Assembly (NCBI RefSeq): GCF_000702825.1
Contig: NZ_JNKF01000011.1
Location: 372,001-436,000, forward strand
Length of the DNA: 64,000 nucleotides
Reading direction: 5' to 3'
From: Prevotella sp. P6B1
GTDB lineage: Bacteria > Bacteroidota > Bacteroidia > Bacteroidales > Bacteroidaceae
The translations under genes and the position numbers were made by a program. Numbering within the stretch: the first letter of the stretch is position 1; every line of letters begins with the position of its first letter. The notes beneath the pieces are model-generated. The model was not told where the DNA came from. It searched no databases and saw only the letters and a list, made by a program, of their open reading frames with translations. This document shows, piece after piece, positions 51,336-61,132 of the stretch.

Positions 51336-51829
51336 AAAGGATTATTCTGATAACAGGCGGTCAGCGCTCGGGTAAGAGCACCAAGGCCGAAGAATTAGCA
51401 CTGCAACTGAGTACGAATCCCGTTTACTTGGCTACAGCCCACATTTGGGACGATGAGTTTCGTGAACGAGTACGTAAGCATCAGGAGCGTCGCGGTCCTG
51501 AGTGGACCAATATCGAGGAAGAACTCCAACTCTCGAAGCACAACCTCGAAGGTCGTGTGGCAGTGATTGATTGCATAACCCTTTGGCTCACAAATTGGCT
51601 ACAAGCCAGCAACAATCCCCTTGATAAAGCCAAAGCCGAATTTGATAAATTCACTGTGCCCGATGCCACTTATATCTTTGTAACCAACGAGATTGGAAGT
51701 GGCGGCACATCTACCAATGCCCTGCAACGTAAGTTTACCGACCTGCAAGGTTGGATGAACCAGTATATCGCCCAAAAAGCCGACGAGGTGATTCTCATGG
51801 TTAGTGGCATCCCTGTAAAAATCAAATAA
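51332..51829 (+). CDS. cobU: Adenosylcobinamide kinase/guanylyltransferase
   Basis: 165 residues from the ATG at 51332, overlapping the cobS stop by 4 bases. It phosphorylates adenosylcobinamide and then transfers GMP. P-loop GGQRSGKS at residues 8-15, VYLATAHIWDDEF, KHQERRGPEW with the guanylylated His (about 47), and ITLWLTNWL followed by TNEIGSGGTS, which is the CobU/CobP signature. It is slightly short but complete. It provides the substrate of CobS. Confidence 0.94.
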   Translation: MKRIILITGGQRSGKSTKAEELALQLSTNPVYLATAHIWDDEFRERVRKHQERRGPEWTNIEEELQLSKHNLEGRVAVIDCITLWLTNWLQASNNPLDKAKAEFDKFTVPDATYIFVTNEIGSGGTSTNALQRKFTDLQGWMNQYIAQKADEVILMVSGIPVKIK

Positions 51830-51830
51830 G

Positions 51831-52877
51831 ATGTATCTATTTCATATTCCCCCAACAGATAAGACCCTTGCCCCGAATATCCAGGCCAAGATCGACAACC
51901 TAAACAAGCCCAAGGGCTCGTTAGGTAGATTGGAAGAAATAGCCCGGCAAATCTGTTTGGTCCAACATACGTTAGAACCATCACTCGCCCACCCTTGTCA
52001 TTTGCTCTTTGGTGGCGATCACGGCATTGAGCGCGAGGGCGTTAGTGTATCGCCTCGCTGTGTCACCTGGCAGCAGATGATAAACTTCACTCATGGCGGC
52101 GGTGGTGTCAACATGTTCTGCAGGCAGCATGGGTTTAAGTTGCGCATCGTAGATGTAGGCGTAGATTATGATTTTACGAGTATCGATGGTATTATCGACC
52201 GCAAGATAGCTTGTGGTACACGTAATTTTCTCTATGAGTCGGCGATGACCGAAGTAGAGTTCGATCTCGCCATCCAGATAGGTTGCGACCTGGTAGACGA
52301 CTGCATCACCGAGGGCTGTCGTGTACTGAGTATTGGCGAGATGGGTATTGCAAACACCTCGCCCTCCAGCATTTGGATGCACCTGTTTTCTGGTATACCC
52401 TTAGCTGATTGTATCGGTGCTGGTGCAGGTCTCGATACCCCAGGCATCCGTCATAAATATGAGATACTCTCAAAGGCAGTCACAAACTATCAAGAGAACA
52501 TCCGCCAATCATCACCCATCACACACATCCGTTATTTCGGAGGATTCGAGATGGTAGCAGCCGTCGGTGCCATGCTAAAAGCCGCCGAAAAGCATCTGGT
52601 GATACTCATCGACGGCTTTATTATGACGGCCTGTGCACTGGCTGCTGTTCAGCTATATCCTGCCGCACAGGACTATATGATCTTTACACATTGTGGTGAT
52701 GAGAGCGGACACAAACGCATGCTCGATGCGATGGGTGCAAAAGCCTTGCTGCATCTGGGGTTACGATTAGGCGAAGGCACTGGCGCACTCTGTGCATTCC
52801 CGATTGTTGATTCGGCTGTTCGTATGATGAACGAGATGAACAACTTCGACAACGCCCACATCACCAAGTATTTTTAA
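51831..52877 (+). CDS. cobT: Nicotinate-nucleotide-dimethylbenzimidazole phosphoribosyltransferase
   Basis: 348 residues. Activates the lower-ligand base to alpha-ribazole phosphate. Family motifs are KIDNLNKPKGSLGRLEEIA near the N-terminus, FGGDHGIEREGVSVSP, GEMGIANTSPSS and, at the C-terminus, LGLRLGEGTGALCAFPIVDSA with the catalytic Glu. The start is 1 base after the cobU stop. The alpha-ribazole phosphatase (CobC) is not in the window. The 3' end overlaps the convergent peptidase gene by 4 bases. Confidence 0.94.
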   Translation: MYLFHIPPTDKTLAPNIQAKIDNLNKPKGSLGRLEEIARQICLVQHTLEPSLAHPCHLLFGGDHGIEREGVSVSPRCVTWQQMINFTHGGGGVNMFCRQHGFKLRIVDVGVDYDFTSIDGIIDRKIACGTRNFLYESAMTEVEFDLAIQIGCDLVDDCITEGCRVLSIGEMGIANTSPSSIWMHLFSGIPLADCIGAGAGLDTPGIRHKYEILSKAVTNYQENIRQSSPITHIRYFGGFEMVAAVGAMLKAAEKHLVILIDGFIMTACALAAVQLYPAAQDYMIFTHCGDESGHKRMLDAMGAKALLHLGLRLGEGTGALCAFPIVDSAVRMMNEMNNFDNAHITKYF

Positions 52878-55800
52878 CGGAGCATCTCCTGCACGGCGCG
52901 CTCCAGCTGACGGTCGCGACCGTTGATATAATCCTCTGGTGTGTTATATACCTCTACATCAGGATACAGCGTTGTGTTCTCGCCGAACACACCACGCATA
53001 TCGCGGCAGCCCACCTGAGGAATACCGAAAATCATACCGTTCTGCAGGGTCTCCCACCATACGGCAGTCATGGTACCGGCTACAGGTGCACCAATCAGCT
53101 TTCCAATCTTCAGCTCCTTATATACCCATGGGAAACCATGCCCGTTACTGTAGTCATCCTCGCAAATCAATACGCACGATGGCTTCAACCACTTGTTGTA
53201 TGGGTCGGAACCTACATACTTGCCATGAGGCACAAACTCCTGATATTTCTTTCCGCTCAGCAGCGTGCACAAATCATCATGCAACCAGCCACCACCGTTA
53301 TGGCGCTCGTCAACTACAGCAGCCACACGATTGCGGTTCTTGTCGCTCAGCAGCTCACGGTAAACAGTGCGGAAGCTTGGGCTGTCCATCGCCTTTACAT
53401 GCACGTAAGCCAGCTTACCATCCGACAGGCTGTCGGTCATCTCGCGCTGACGGTCAACCCAGCGCTTATACAGTAATTCGGTCTGTGCGCTGCGGCTGAT
53501 GGCCTTGATAGTCACATCGTTACGTTTTCCTGTAGCAGGGTTCAGAATGGTCAGTCGTACAGGTTTACCAGCCTTACCATCCAGCAAGGGGAAGTAGTCG
53601 TCGTTAGCCTTGATAGTCACGCCATCGATAGCCTCAATCACGCATCCTGCTACCACACCAGTCTTCTTCTGTGCCAATGGTGAGCGCTTGATAACCTCTT
53701 CGATGCGCAATCCATCCCCCTGATAGTTCTGGTCGATAAATACGCCCAATGTAGCAGTACTGAGTGTAGCCCCATTAGGATAGTACCTTGAACCAGTGTG
53801 CGATGCATTCAACTCGCCCAGCATCTCGCTCAGCATATCCCTGAAGTCGTATTCATTATTAATATAAGGCAGGAATCGGCGGTAGTTGTCACGATAGCCT
53901 TCCCAATCCACCTGATGCAGGTTCTCTACATAGAACTTATCCTTTACCTGGCGCCAGATGTGGTCGAACAGATATTCACGCTCCTCGTAGGGACGATAGT
54001 TGAATACGGTCTCGAAATCAATATTCTTGGTTGATTTCTTACCCAGTTCCAGTTTTTTGATGCCGCCTCTCGAAGCCAGGAACAAGTTGTTGTATTTCTT
54101 GTCGGCATACATTCTGCCGCTACCAACACGCTTCATCAGCAGTTCAGTCTTGTCGTCACGCAAGTAGTGTACCCACAAGTCCATACCCCCTTCGAATGCA
54201 GCCTGATAGTAGAGGGTGTCGCCCTTCAGTACGGCATCACCCATACGAGCTGAATTATCCGTTACGCGCACAATGCGATCGCGGCAGTTCTCCAGGTCGA
54301 ATGCCAGCAGTTTCTCGGCTTTGGGCTTCTCAGCGGTCTGCTTCTTCTTGCTGTCCTTCTTCTTGGTGTCCTTATCGTCCTTCTTTTCTTCTTTCTTGGC
54401 CTCCTTCTCAGCCTCTTCCAGTATCTCCTTGTCCTCCTTACTCATGGTAAAGCGGTCGTAAGCATCAACGTCGAAGAACATCACATAATAGTCTGACTCA
54501 GCACCCCAGCTGCCATGACTACGATAGCCAGCGCGATCACTTTCAAACAACATGGCCTTACCACCAAGCACCCAACGGGCAGAACTCTCGTTGTAGCCAC
54601 TCTCGGTCAGGTTGTGTACTTCGCCATTACCACTGGCGTTTACCAGAGCGATGTCGCTGCTGTTCCATCCACCAGTACCGATATAGCTGGCCAACAGCCA
54701 CTTGCTGTCGGGACTCCACTCAAACCAGAGGTCGCCATCACGGTACGAGAAGTTGTACTTACCATCAAGCACAGTGCGCTCCAGTCCGGTCTTCAGGTTA
54801 ATCACACACAGCTCAGAACGGTTCTTGAAGTAAGCCACCTCTTTTCCGTCGGGACTGTACTGAGGTTGCAGCGATGTCTCGTTGCTGTTGGTCAGTCGCT
54901 CTTCCTGCAAGGCGGTAGCATAGGTAAAGAGTTTCTCGTTCTTGTTCTTCAGCTTGGTTTGATATATCTGCCATACGCCACCACGCTCAGCACAGTACAC
55001 CAAGCTGCGTCCATTTGGCGCAAAGCTCACGCTGCGCTCCTGCTGTGGGGTGTTTGTTATCTGCTTGGTGGTCTTGTATTCTACCGAAGTTACAAAGATG
55101 TCGCCACGTAGGATGAAGGCCACCTCCTTGGCATCAGGCGATAGACTGATTTCAGTCACACCGCTTGAACGCAACTGGCGGATCAGGTCCTTGTCCTGTC
55201 GGTCGGCAGTAATATTCACCTTCACCTTCTGTGGTTCAGCACCTTCCCTCAGTGTGTAAATCTCGCCGTTTTGGCTGTAGCAGAGCGTTCCCTCGTTGCT
55301 CACTGTGAGAAAGCGTACGGGATTCATTGTGTGGTGCGAGAGCTGCTTTTTGCCTGTACCGTCGATATTCCGGCGATATACGTTGAATGTGCCGTCTTCC
55401 TCGCTGGTGTAATAATACGAGTTGTCGTCAGCCCAACGTGGTGTACGATCCTCGCCTTTAAAGTTGGTCAAACGGGTATAGTGTCCATCCTGCATCATCC
55501 AGATGTCGCGACAGATAGGACTCTGATGGTGCTTGCGGAAAGGATCCTCGTAGCCCTTATAGTCGTGATACAGTATACGACCATCCTTGGCAAAGCTGAT
55601 ATCCTCCATGGGTAGTGTTGAGAACATGCGTGGACGACCGCCTTTGATGCTCACCTCGTACACCTGATTACTGCCTGGAAAGAGAATGGACTGTGCCGAT
55701 GGCATCCACGAAGCCGAGAACAGCACGTGTTCGTTATCACGCCAAACCATAGGCGTCTCGTTGGTGCTGTTGGTTGTCAGGCGAACAGGCTCGCTGCCTT

Positions 55801-56092
55801 GAGCTGCCATCACATATACATCCATGCTGCCTTCGCGACTTGAAGCGAACGCCAGTTTGCTGCCGTCAGGACTCCATACCGGATAAGCATCGTAGGCTGC
55901 ATTGGTGGTAAGCTGTCGAGCTTGTCCTCCTGTAGCAGCTACTGTATAAATGTCGCCTTTATACGAAAAGGCGATGGTCTTGCCATCAGGCGAGATGGCA
56001 GTGTACCGCATCCATAGTGGTCCCTCTTCGGCATGAGCACTCAGCCCCGCCATCAGGAGCCCGGCAGTCAGAAACAATTTACTAGTTTTCAT
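52874..56092 (-). CDS. Tricorn-like S41 family peptidase, exported
   Basis: 1072 residues. ATG at 56092 (MKTSKLFLTAGLLMAG...SAHAEE) gives a signal peptide; the frame could start 39 bases earlier, but that part is not signal-like. Beta-propeller repeats of the WD40/PD40 type fill about 30-520 (ISPDGKTIAFSYKGDIY, WSPDGSKLAFAS, YSPDGKEVAYFKN). A Lys/Glu-rich linker follows (about 560-605), then the S41 region: GELNASHTGSRYY with the His, a PDZ-like domain (GLRIEEVIKRSPLA), HNGGGW, the nucleophile Ser in EDDYSNGHGFPW, and a Glu in GENTTLYPDVEV. This fits tricorn-type proteases that degrade oligopeptides. Convergent with cobT. Confidence 0.9.
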   Translation of the reverse strand: MKTSKLFLTAGLLMAGLSAHAEEGPLWMRYTAISPDGKTIAFSYKGDIYTVAATGGQARQLTTNAAYDAYPVWSPDGSKLAFASSREGSMDVYVMAAQGSEPVRLTTNSTNETPMVWRDNEHVLFSASWMPSAQSILFPGSNQVYEVSIKGGRPRMFSTLPMEDISFAKDGRILYHDYKGYEDPFRKHHQSPICRDIWMMQDGHYTRLTNFKGEDRTPRWADDNSYYYTSEEDGTFNVYRRNIDGTGKKQLSHHTMNPVRFLTVSNEGTLCYSQNGEIYTLREGAEPQKVKVNITADRQDKDLIRQLRSSGVTEISLSPDAKEVAFILRGDIFVTSVEYKTTKQITNTPQQERSVSFAPNGRSLVYCAERGGVWQIYQTKLKNKNEKLFTYATALQEERLTNSNETSLQPQYSPDGKEVAYFKNRSELCVINLKTGLERTVLDGKYNFSYRDGDLWFEWSPDSKWLLASYIGTGGWNSSDIALVNASGNGEVHNLTESGYNESSARWVLGGKAMLFESDRAGYRSHGSWGAESDYYVMFFDVDAYDRFTMSKEDKEILEEAEKEAKKEEKKDDKDTKKKDSKKKQTAEKPKAEKLLAFDLENCRDRIVRVTDNSARMGDAVLKGDTLYYQAAFEGGMDLWVHYLRDDKTELLMKRVGSGRMYADKKYNNLFLASRGGIKKLELGKKSTKNIDFETVFNYRPYEEREYLFDHIWRQVKDKFYVENLHQVDWEGYRDNYRRFLPYINNEYDFRDMLSEMLGELNASHTGSRYYPNGATLSTATLGVFIDQNYQGDGLRIEEVIKRSPLAQKKTGVVAGCVIEAIDGVTIKANDDYFPLLDGKAGKPVRLTILNPATGKRNDVTIKAISRSAQTELLYKRWVDRQREMTDSLSDGKLAYVHVKAMDSPSFRTVYRELLSDKNRNRVAAVVDERHNGGGWLHDDLCTLLSGKKYQEFVPHGKYVGSDPYNKWLKPSCVLICEDDYSNGHGFPWVYKELKIGKLIGAPVAGTMTAVWWETLQNGMIFGIPQVGCRDMRGVFGENTTLYPDVEVYNTPEDYINGRDRQLERAVQEMLR

Positions 56093-56242
56093 CACGTTAT
56101 TTTTAAGTTTATCTGTTGTGTTTGTAATCAAATCAAAATCGGGTGCAAAGTTAAGAATTTATGCGAATAATGCAAAAAAATACGCTAAATTTTCGCATTT
56201 TTCGCTACTTTTTGTTACTTTTACAGCCCAAATACATGCAAT

Positions 56243-56989
56243 ATGAAACGATTACTCACTTTTGTCTATGCCATTTTTCTGGCATCTTCGCAATTAAATG
56301 CACAAACCACCACCACCGAAGTGCTCTTCGAGACCACCAAGGGTAACATCCGTATCGCTTTATATGACGAAACACCACAGCACCGCGACAACTTCCTGAA
56401 ACTCACAAAAATGGGCTCGTATGATTCACTGCTGTTCCATCGCGTGATAAAGGATTTTATGATCCAGACGGGCGATATCTTCAGTAAGAAAGCCAAACCT
56501 GGACAGTTGTTAGGTTCAGGTGATTACGACTATACCACCGAGGCAGAGTTCCGCCTGCCTAAAATTTTTCATCGTCGTGGTGTGGTAGCCGCTGCGCGTG
56601 AGGGCGACAAGAAGAATCCAGAGCGCCGTTCAGGTGCCAGCCAGTTCTACATGGTGTGGGGCAAGGTGTACGACGATCGCCGATTGGCCAGGATTCAGGA
56701 GAAGCTCGATTCGGCCACCAATGGCGAGGTGAAGCTGACGCCCGAGATGATTGAGGCCTACAAGACTGTTGGTGGTACACCCCATTTGGATGGCCAATAC
56801 ACCGTTTTTGGAGAGATTGTTGAAGGCATGGATGTGGTTGAGGCTATTCAAGGCGTGGCAGTAGATAAGAACGATCGCCCCTTAGAGGATATCCGCATCC
56901 TGAAAGCCACCGTTACTAAGGACCTCCCTGCCCCACCTGCTCCAAAAGCTATTCCCAAGCGTAAAGTAGCACCTAAAAAAAGAAGATAA
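56243..56989 (+). CDS. Peptidyl-prolyl cis-trans isomerase (cyclophilin), exported
   Basis: 248 residues. Signal peptide MKRLLTFVYAIFLASSQLNAQ, then a cyclophilin fold: VLFETTKGNIRIALYDETPQHRDNF, LLFHRVIKDFMIQTGDI (catalytic Arg in FHRVI, about residue 73), GASQFYMVWG and TVFGEIVEGMDVV. An insertion at about 145-185 between the QFYMV and FGEI segments (EKLDSATNGEVKLTPEM) is usual in Bacteroidota cyclophilins. The C-terminus is Pro/Lys-rich. It helps proline isomerisation of periplasmic or outer-membrane proteins. Next gene 24 bases on. Confidence 0.93.
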   Translation: MKRLLTFVYAIFLASSQLNAQTTTTEVLFETTKGNIRIALYDETPQHRDNFLKLTKMGSYDSLLFHRVIKDFMIQTGDIFSKKAKPGQLLGSGDYDYTTEAEFRLPKIFHRRGVVAAAREGDKKNPERRSGASQFYMVWGKVYDDRRLARIQEKLDSATNGEVKLTPEMIEAYKTVGGTPHLDGQYTVFGEIVEGMDVVEAIQGVAVDKNDRPLEDIRILKATVTKDLPAPPAPKAIPKRKVAPKKRR

Positions 56990-57013
56990 TAACATCACAA
57001 AAACAAAAAATAT

Positions 57014-58120
57014 ATGGAAAGTCAGAGTGCCATTGATTTGGCTGAATACATGAATGGCAGCATTCGCAACATTATGGCTACAGCCTATAAGAATGTGCTG
57101 AGCAATCCCCGTGAAGCGAAGTTTGCCTTCAAGATGCAGCGACTGTTTGAGAAATCGGAAAAACGCCGTAAGAAGATGGCAGAGAGCGAAGGTCTGGATG
57201 TGCCTCCCTTCTTGATCAGCAGTATCTCAACCACCTGCAATCTGCACTGCAAGGGCTGCTACGCCCGTTCAAACGGAATAGCCGAGGATAACGAGGCCGA
57301 TCGCAAGGCCACACTGACTCCCGAACAGTGGCGCCGCATTTTTGAAGAGTCTGCCGAGATGGGAATCAACTTCTCGCTGCTGGCAGGTGGCGAGCCTATG
57401 ATGCGCAAGGATATTCTGGAACAGGTGGCCGAGGTCAAGGATATGATATTCCCTATCTTTACCAATGGCACGCTGATTGGTCCATCGTACTTGGAGTTTC
57501 TGCGTAAGAATCTGAACATGGTGCCCATCATCAGTCTCGAGGGAACAGCCATCGGTACCGACGAGCGTCGTGGTCAGGGGGTGTTCAAGCGTGCCATGCA
57601 GTCGATGGAGATGCTGAAGTCCGAGAACCTGTTCTTTGGTACCAGCATCACCGTTACTACCGAGAACATGCAGCTGGTAACATCTGCCGATTTCATCAAT
57701 CAGCTACGCGGTTATGGTTGTAAGATTGTGTTCTATATCGAGTATGTGCCCACCGAACCAGGCACTGAGCATTTGGCGTTTAGCGATGCTCATGTGGCCC
57801 AGATGGAGCAGTTACTCGAAGAACGCCGCACGGCTTATCAGGATATCATCTTCCTGTCGTTCCCAGGCGATGAGAAGGCTTTAGGTGGTTGTCTGGCCTC
57901 TGGTCGTGGCTTTTTCCATATCGGTCCTGATGGTTCGGCCGAGCCCTGTCCGTTCTCACCATTCAGCGATAGCAATGTGGTGGAACTTGGTGTGCGCCAG
58001 GCACTTAAATCGCCATTGTTCAAGAAAATCCGCGCTGCCCGTGCCTTAGGTTGGGAGCACACTGGCGGCTGCACCCTTTTTGAGCACCGCGAAGAAATAG
58101 AGCAGATGATGAACAAATAA
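57014..58120 (+). CDS. Radical SAM protein with SPASM-like C-terminus
   Basis: 368 residues. The radical SAM cluster motif is TCNLHCKGCYA (about residues 76-85), with SLLAGGEPMMRKDIL as the GGEP SAM-binding motif (about 127). C-terminal Cys residues (GGCLASGRG, AEPCPFSPFSD and GGCTLFE) could bind an auxiliary cluster. Related Bacteroidota proteins are listed as radical SAM/SPASM proteins with no known product. It shares a likely transcript with the cyclophilin gene. The substrate is unknown. Confidence 0.86.
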   Translation: MESQSAIDLAEYMNGSIRNIMATAYKNVLSNPREAKFAFKMQRLFEKSEKRRKKMAESEGLDVPPFLISSISTTCNLHCKGCYARSNGIAEDNEADRKATLTPEQWRRIFEESAEMGINFSLLAGGEPMMRKDILEQVAEVKDMIFPIFTNGTLIGPSYLEFLRKNLNMVPIISLEGTAIGTDERRGQGVFKRAMQSMEMLKSENLFFGTSITVTTENMQLVTSADFINQLRGYGCKIVFYIEYVPTEPGTEHLAFSDAHVAQMEQLLEERRTAYQDIIFLSFPGDEKALGGCLASGRGFFHIGPDGSAEPCPFSPFSDSNVVELGVRQALKSPLFKKIRAARALGWEHTGGCTLFEHREEIEQMMNK

Positions 58121-58163
58121 ATATTGCTCACGGAAGTCCAGATATACCACATGCTTGCAATGC

Positions 58164-59372
58164 TTATTCTCTTCTTATATTATAAGGATATGACAATTTC
58201 CAGGGCGAATCCTCCAGTTTAAACTTCTTGGCGCCTTCCTGAGTCTTTGGTGTGCGCACCAGAGGAATGTCAGAAATATCCATCAGATAAAGATAGTAAC
58301 TGAACATATCTTTGATGCATCCTTTTGCTGACACGCGGGCTGAGAGGTATTCTGAACTGATGGGGTCATTGCCACGGATGGCAGTCAACTCTTTATTACA
58401 TGCTATCAGTTTGGTGATGGCCGTTTTACATTGCGCTAAGACTGTCGTTGGCGACTTCTGTTTCCAGCGGTCTATCATCTTACGGTTGTATTGGGCTACT
58501 ATCTCGGCCTCGCGCTTACGACCTTCCACAAACCAGTCGGGCGTCTTCTTCTTTGGGTTCTCTGCTGCTACACGTGCACGCAGCTCGTCTTCTATGGGCT
58601 GCACACGCTTGCACTCGTCAGAGCCAAACCACTCCTTAATCATCTGCTTTACCACAGGCGAATAGATGTTATAGTAGAAACGAGGTGCACCACCCTGTTT
58701 CTCCAGTAACCAGCATCCTCTGTCGTGATCAGCTGCATCACTGTATAAAACATTGTCATTATACTTGTTGTACAGCGGTGTGCAGATAGTCTTCAGTTTC
58801 TCCAGCACCTTCAGATATTGAGCATTCTTCTTGTCTATATGGATGGTGTCGAAGGGCAGTCCTTTACGTGCCTTTTTGGCTATTTCCATTCTTAGCTTAC
58901 TAATTCTGTCTGCTTCTGCTTTCAGTTCTGGTTCTGGCTCGTAGTTATCGAGTGCCTCGCCACGTGCCCCAAGCTCAACGGCGTATCGAGCCATCTTCTC
59001 TCGTGTGTCCACCTCTGATGCGGCAGGCAAAACGGGCAGATTCTCTAATGCCTCTTCGTAAGTCTTGTAAGAGTATTTATCTACCAACGCTTTTCTCTCC
59101 TCTTTGCTGATGTCGTACTCTGCATGCAGTCCATCCGGTTCTCTGGCTGTATAGTCCCAGAACATGTGTCCGCCCAGATTCTGGGCATAGTTGCGGTCTT
59201 CAGGCTCTACGTAGAGTATCTTTGCAGTGGCCTTTGGGGTAGTTTTCGCGGTGGTCTTTTGGCTCTTAGCTTTTGCCTGGCTTTTTGCTTTTACTTTGGT
59301 TTGAGCCTGCATGGTGGTTGTTCCTGTTAGCAGTATGGCTACAAGAGATAGATAGATAAATGGTTTCATCAT
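58164..59372 (-). CDS. Exported protein of unknown function
   Basis: 402 residues. Signal peptide MMKPFIYLSLVAILLTG...MQAQ, then a Lys/Ala/Thr-rich linker (about 24-50, KVKAKSQAKAKSQKTTAK), and a helix-rich, charged mature domain with DHDRGCWLLEKQGGAPRFYYN, KEWFGSDECKR and KTAITKLIACNKELTAI. No catalytic motif recognised. It is convergent with the radical SAM gene and divergent from the GH140-like gene across a 221-base gap with a strong hairpin. Confidence 0.78.
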   Translation of the reverse strand: MMKPFIYLSLVAILLTGTTTMQAQTKVKAKSQAKAKSQKTTAKTTPKATAKILYVEPEDRNYAQNLGGHMFWDYTAREPDGLHAEYDISKEERKALVDKYSYKTYEEALENLPVLPAASEVDTREKMARYAVELGARGEALDNYEPEPELKAEADRISKLRMEIAKKARKGLPFDTIHIDKKNAQYLKVLEKLKTICTPLYNKYNDNVLYSDAADHDRGCWLLEKQGGAPRFYYNIYSPVVKQMIKEWFGSDECKRVQPIEDELRARVAAENPKKKTPDWFVEGRKREAEIVAQYNRKMIDRWKQKSPTTVLAQCKTAITKLIACNKELTAIRGNDPISSEYLSARVSAKGCIKDMFSYYLYLMDISDIPLVRTPKTQEGAKKFKLEDSPWKLSYPYNIRRE

Positions 59373-59494
59373 AATAATAAAAAGATTACTTATTTAATTT
59401 TTGGCTGCAAAGATAAATAATGTTTTGAAAATAAAATCATCGATGAAACCTATCGGACATATTTTATCACTTATAGAACATTGTCATTCAAAGA

Positions 59495-59529
59495 AAATCC
59501 CAAAGCAATTTGATTATGCTTTGGGATTT
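59495..59529. repeat. 13-bp perfect inverted repeat, REP-like
   Basis: AAATCCCAAAGCA (59495-59507) and TGCTTTGGGATTT (59517-59529) form a perfect hairpin with a 9-base loop, between two divergent genes. AATCCCAAAGCA also occurs in the terminator region at 62276-62287. Confidence 0.7.
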
Positions 59530-59574
59530 ATGATTTATTTGTAATAAATTGGTTAATAAACAAATTATTATTCC

Positions 59575-59582
59575 TATCTTTG
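59575..59582 (+). promoter_or_regulatory. -7 element of the GH140-like gene
   Basis: TATCTTTG, 12 bases before the ATG at 59594; no good -33 match. Confidence 0.55.
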
Positions 59583-59593
59583 CAGTGTTTTTG

Positions 59594-61090
59594 ATGAATA
59601 TGAATATGCAAACTACAGTAAAACTACTCTTGGCAGCGCTGTTGCTGCAACTCATGCCATACCATATGATGGCGCAACAGAAGCCGTGGCAACACGGACG
59701 ATTAGAGGTGTCAACTAATCAGCGTTTCCTGCAACACGCCGATGGTACCCCCTTCTTCCTGATGGGCGAAACGGCCTGGCTCATGCCCGAACGATTGAAT
59801 CGTGAGGAGATGGTGTATTATCTGGATAAGGCACGCGATGCGGGTTATAATATGGCACAGGTACAGGTGCTTAATGATGTGCCCTCGACGAATGTTTACG
59901 GACAACCTTCGCACGACCAACAAGGTAACCTGATAACTACGGCAGATTATGGCTACTGGAACCACATGGACTACATGATCAAACAGGCTGAACAGCGCGG
60001 CATCTACATTGGTATGGTGTGCATCTGGGGCGGCGTGGTAAAGGCCGGCAAACTTACGGTTGAGCAGGCTAAGACCTACGGCAGTTTCCTGGCCAACCGC
60101 TATAAGGATAGTCCCAACATCATCTGGATTATCGGTGGCGACATTCAAGGAGATGTAAAGGCCGATGTTTGGGAAACACTCGCCACCACCATCAAGGCTA
60201 TCGATCATAATCACCTCATGACGTATCATCCACGTGGTCGCTATACATCGGCCAAATGGTGGAGTAAGGCTTCGTGGATTGATTTCCACACCTTCCAGAG
60301 TGGGCATCGCAGATACGGTCAGCGCATGAACGACACCACCTACCCTATCCCCGACAATACCGAAGAGGATAACTGGATGTACGTTGATTCAACCTGGACT
60401 CATAATCCCATCAAACCAGTCATCGACGATGAGCCTATATACGAGGCCATCCCCAAAGGTCTGCACTATCCCGACGAAGGCTTGTGGCAGGCCAGCGATG
60501 TGCGCCGTTATGCCTATTGGAGCGTGTTTGCAGGCAGTTGCGGCCACACTTATGGTCATAATGCCATCATGCAGTTTTACAAGCCAGGCTATCCCCCAGC
60601 CTATTTTAATAAAAAGGTGTGGACCGAAGCACTCAATGATCCTGGATTCAACCAGATGAAACATCTTAAACGTCTGATACTCGCCTTTCCGTATTTCGAG
60701 CGTGTGCCCGATCAGAGTATCATCCTTGATAACGGCACCAGATACAATCGTTTAATGGGCACCCGTGGCAACGATTATCTATTGGTTTACAACTACACGA
60801 GCCGCGACATGAAGATTGATCTTCGCAAGATATCTGGCGACAAGAAGAAGGTTTGGTGGATGGATGCCAGTACAGGTAAGCTTACTTATATAGGTCTATA
60901 CGACAACCAGATACTAAAATACCGTCCCCAGAAGTCTGGAAACGGTATAGAAGATGGTGTACTCATAGCCACCGATGCCCGACTATCATTCACGCTCGAC
61001 AATAGATTCGAACCAGGCGGTTACAGTACTACGGCTGTGCCGCTGGCTGCTACCATCAGCATCGAACCACTGTCACCGATGGTCTCATAG
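59594..61090 (+). CDS. DUF4038 glycoside hydrolase (GH140-like), exported
   Basis: 498 residues from the ATG at 59594, chosen because the -7 box at 59575-59582 is within the longer frame. Signal peptide [20 protein letters not shown]...MMAQ. The DUF4038 TIM barrel is clear: [20 protein letters not shown] at its start, [48 protein letters not shown]; Asp and Glu in the barrel are candidates for catalysis. A C-terminal beta domain (about 400-498, putative collagen-binding-domain type) follows. GH140 members remove apiose from rhamnogalacturonan II; the substrate here is not proven. Confidence 0.88.
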   Translation: MNMNMQTTVKLLLAALLLQLMPYHMMAQQKPWQHGRLEVSTNQRFLQHADGTPFFLMGETAWLMPERLNREEMVYYLDKARDAGYNMAQVQVLNDVPSTNVYGQPSHDQQGNLITTADYGYWNHMDYMIKQAEQRGIYIGMVCIWGGVVKAGKLTVEQAKTYGSFLANRYKDSPNIIWIIGGDIQGDVKADVWETLATTIKAIDHNHLMTYHPRGRYTSAKWWSKASWIDFHTFQSGHRRYGQRMNDTTYPIPDNTEEDNWMYVDSTWTHNPIKPVIDDEPIYEAIPKGLHYPDEGLWQASDVRRYAYWSVFAGSCGHTYGHNAIMQFYKPGYPPAYFNKKVWTEALNDPGFNQMKHLKRLILAFPYFERVPDQSIILDNGTRYNRLMGTRGNDYLLVYNYTSRDMKIDLRKISGDKKKVWWMDASTGKLTYIGLYDNQILKYRPQKSGNGIEDGVLIATDARLSFTLDNRFEPGGYSTTAVPLAATISIEPLSPMVS

Positions 61091-61132
61091 TCCAGGTCGA
61101 TGCCTACGATAGCATTGGCGATTATTATGCTG

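Noticed and set aside
52874..56092. Loss of the catalytic serine in the tricorn-like peptidase
   Set aside because: At first GTMTAVWWE seemed to lack it, but the nucleophile position fits the Ser in DDYSNGHGF upstream, so the site looks complete.
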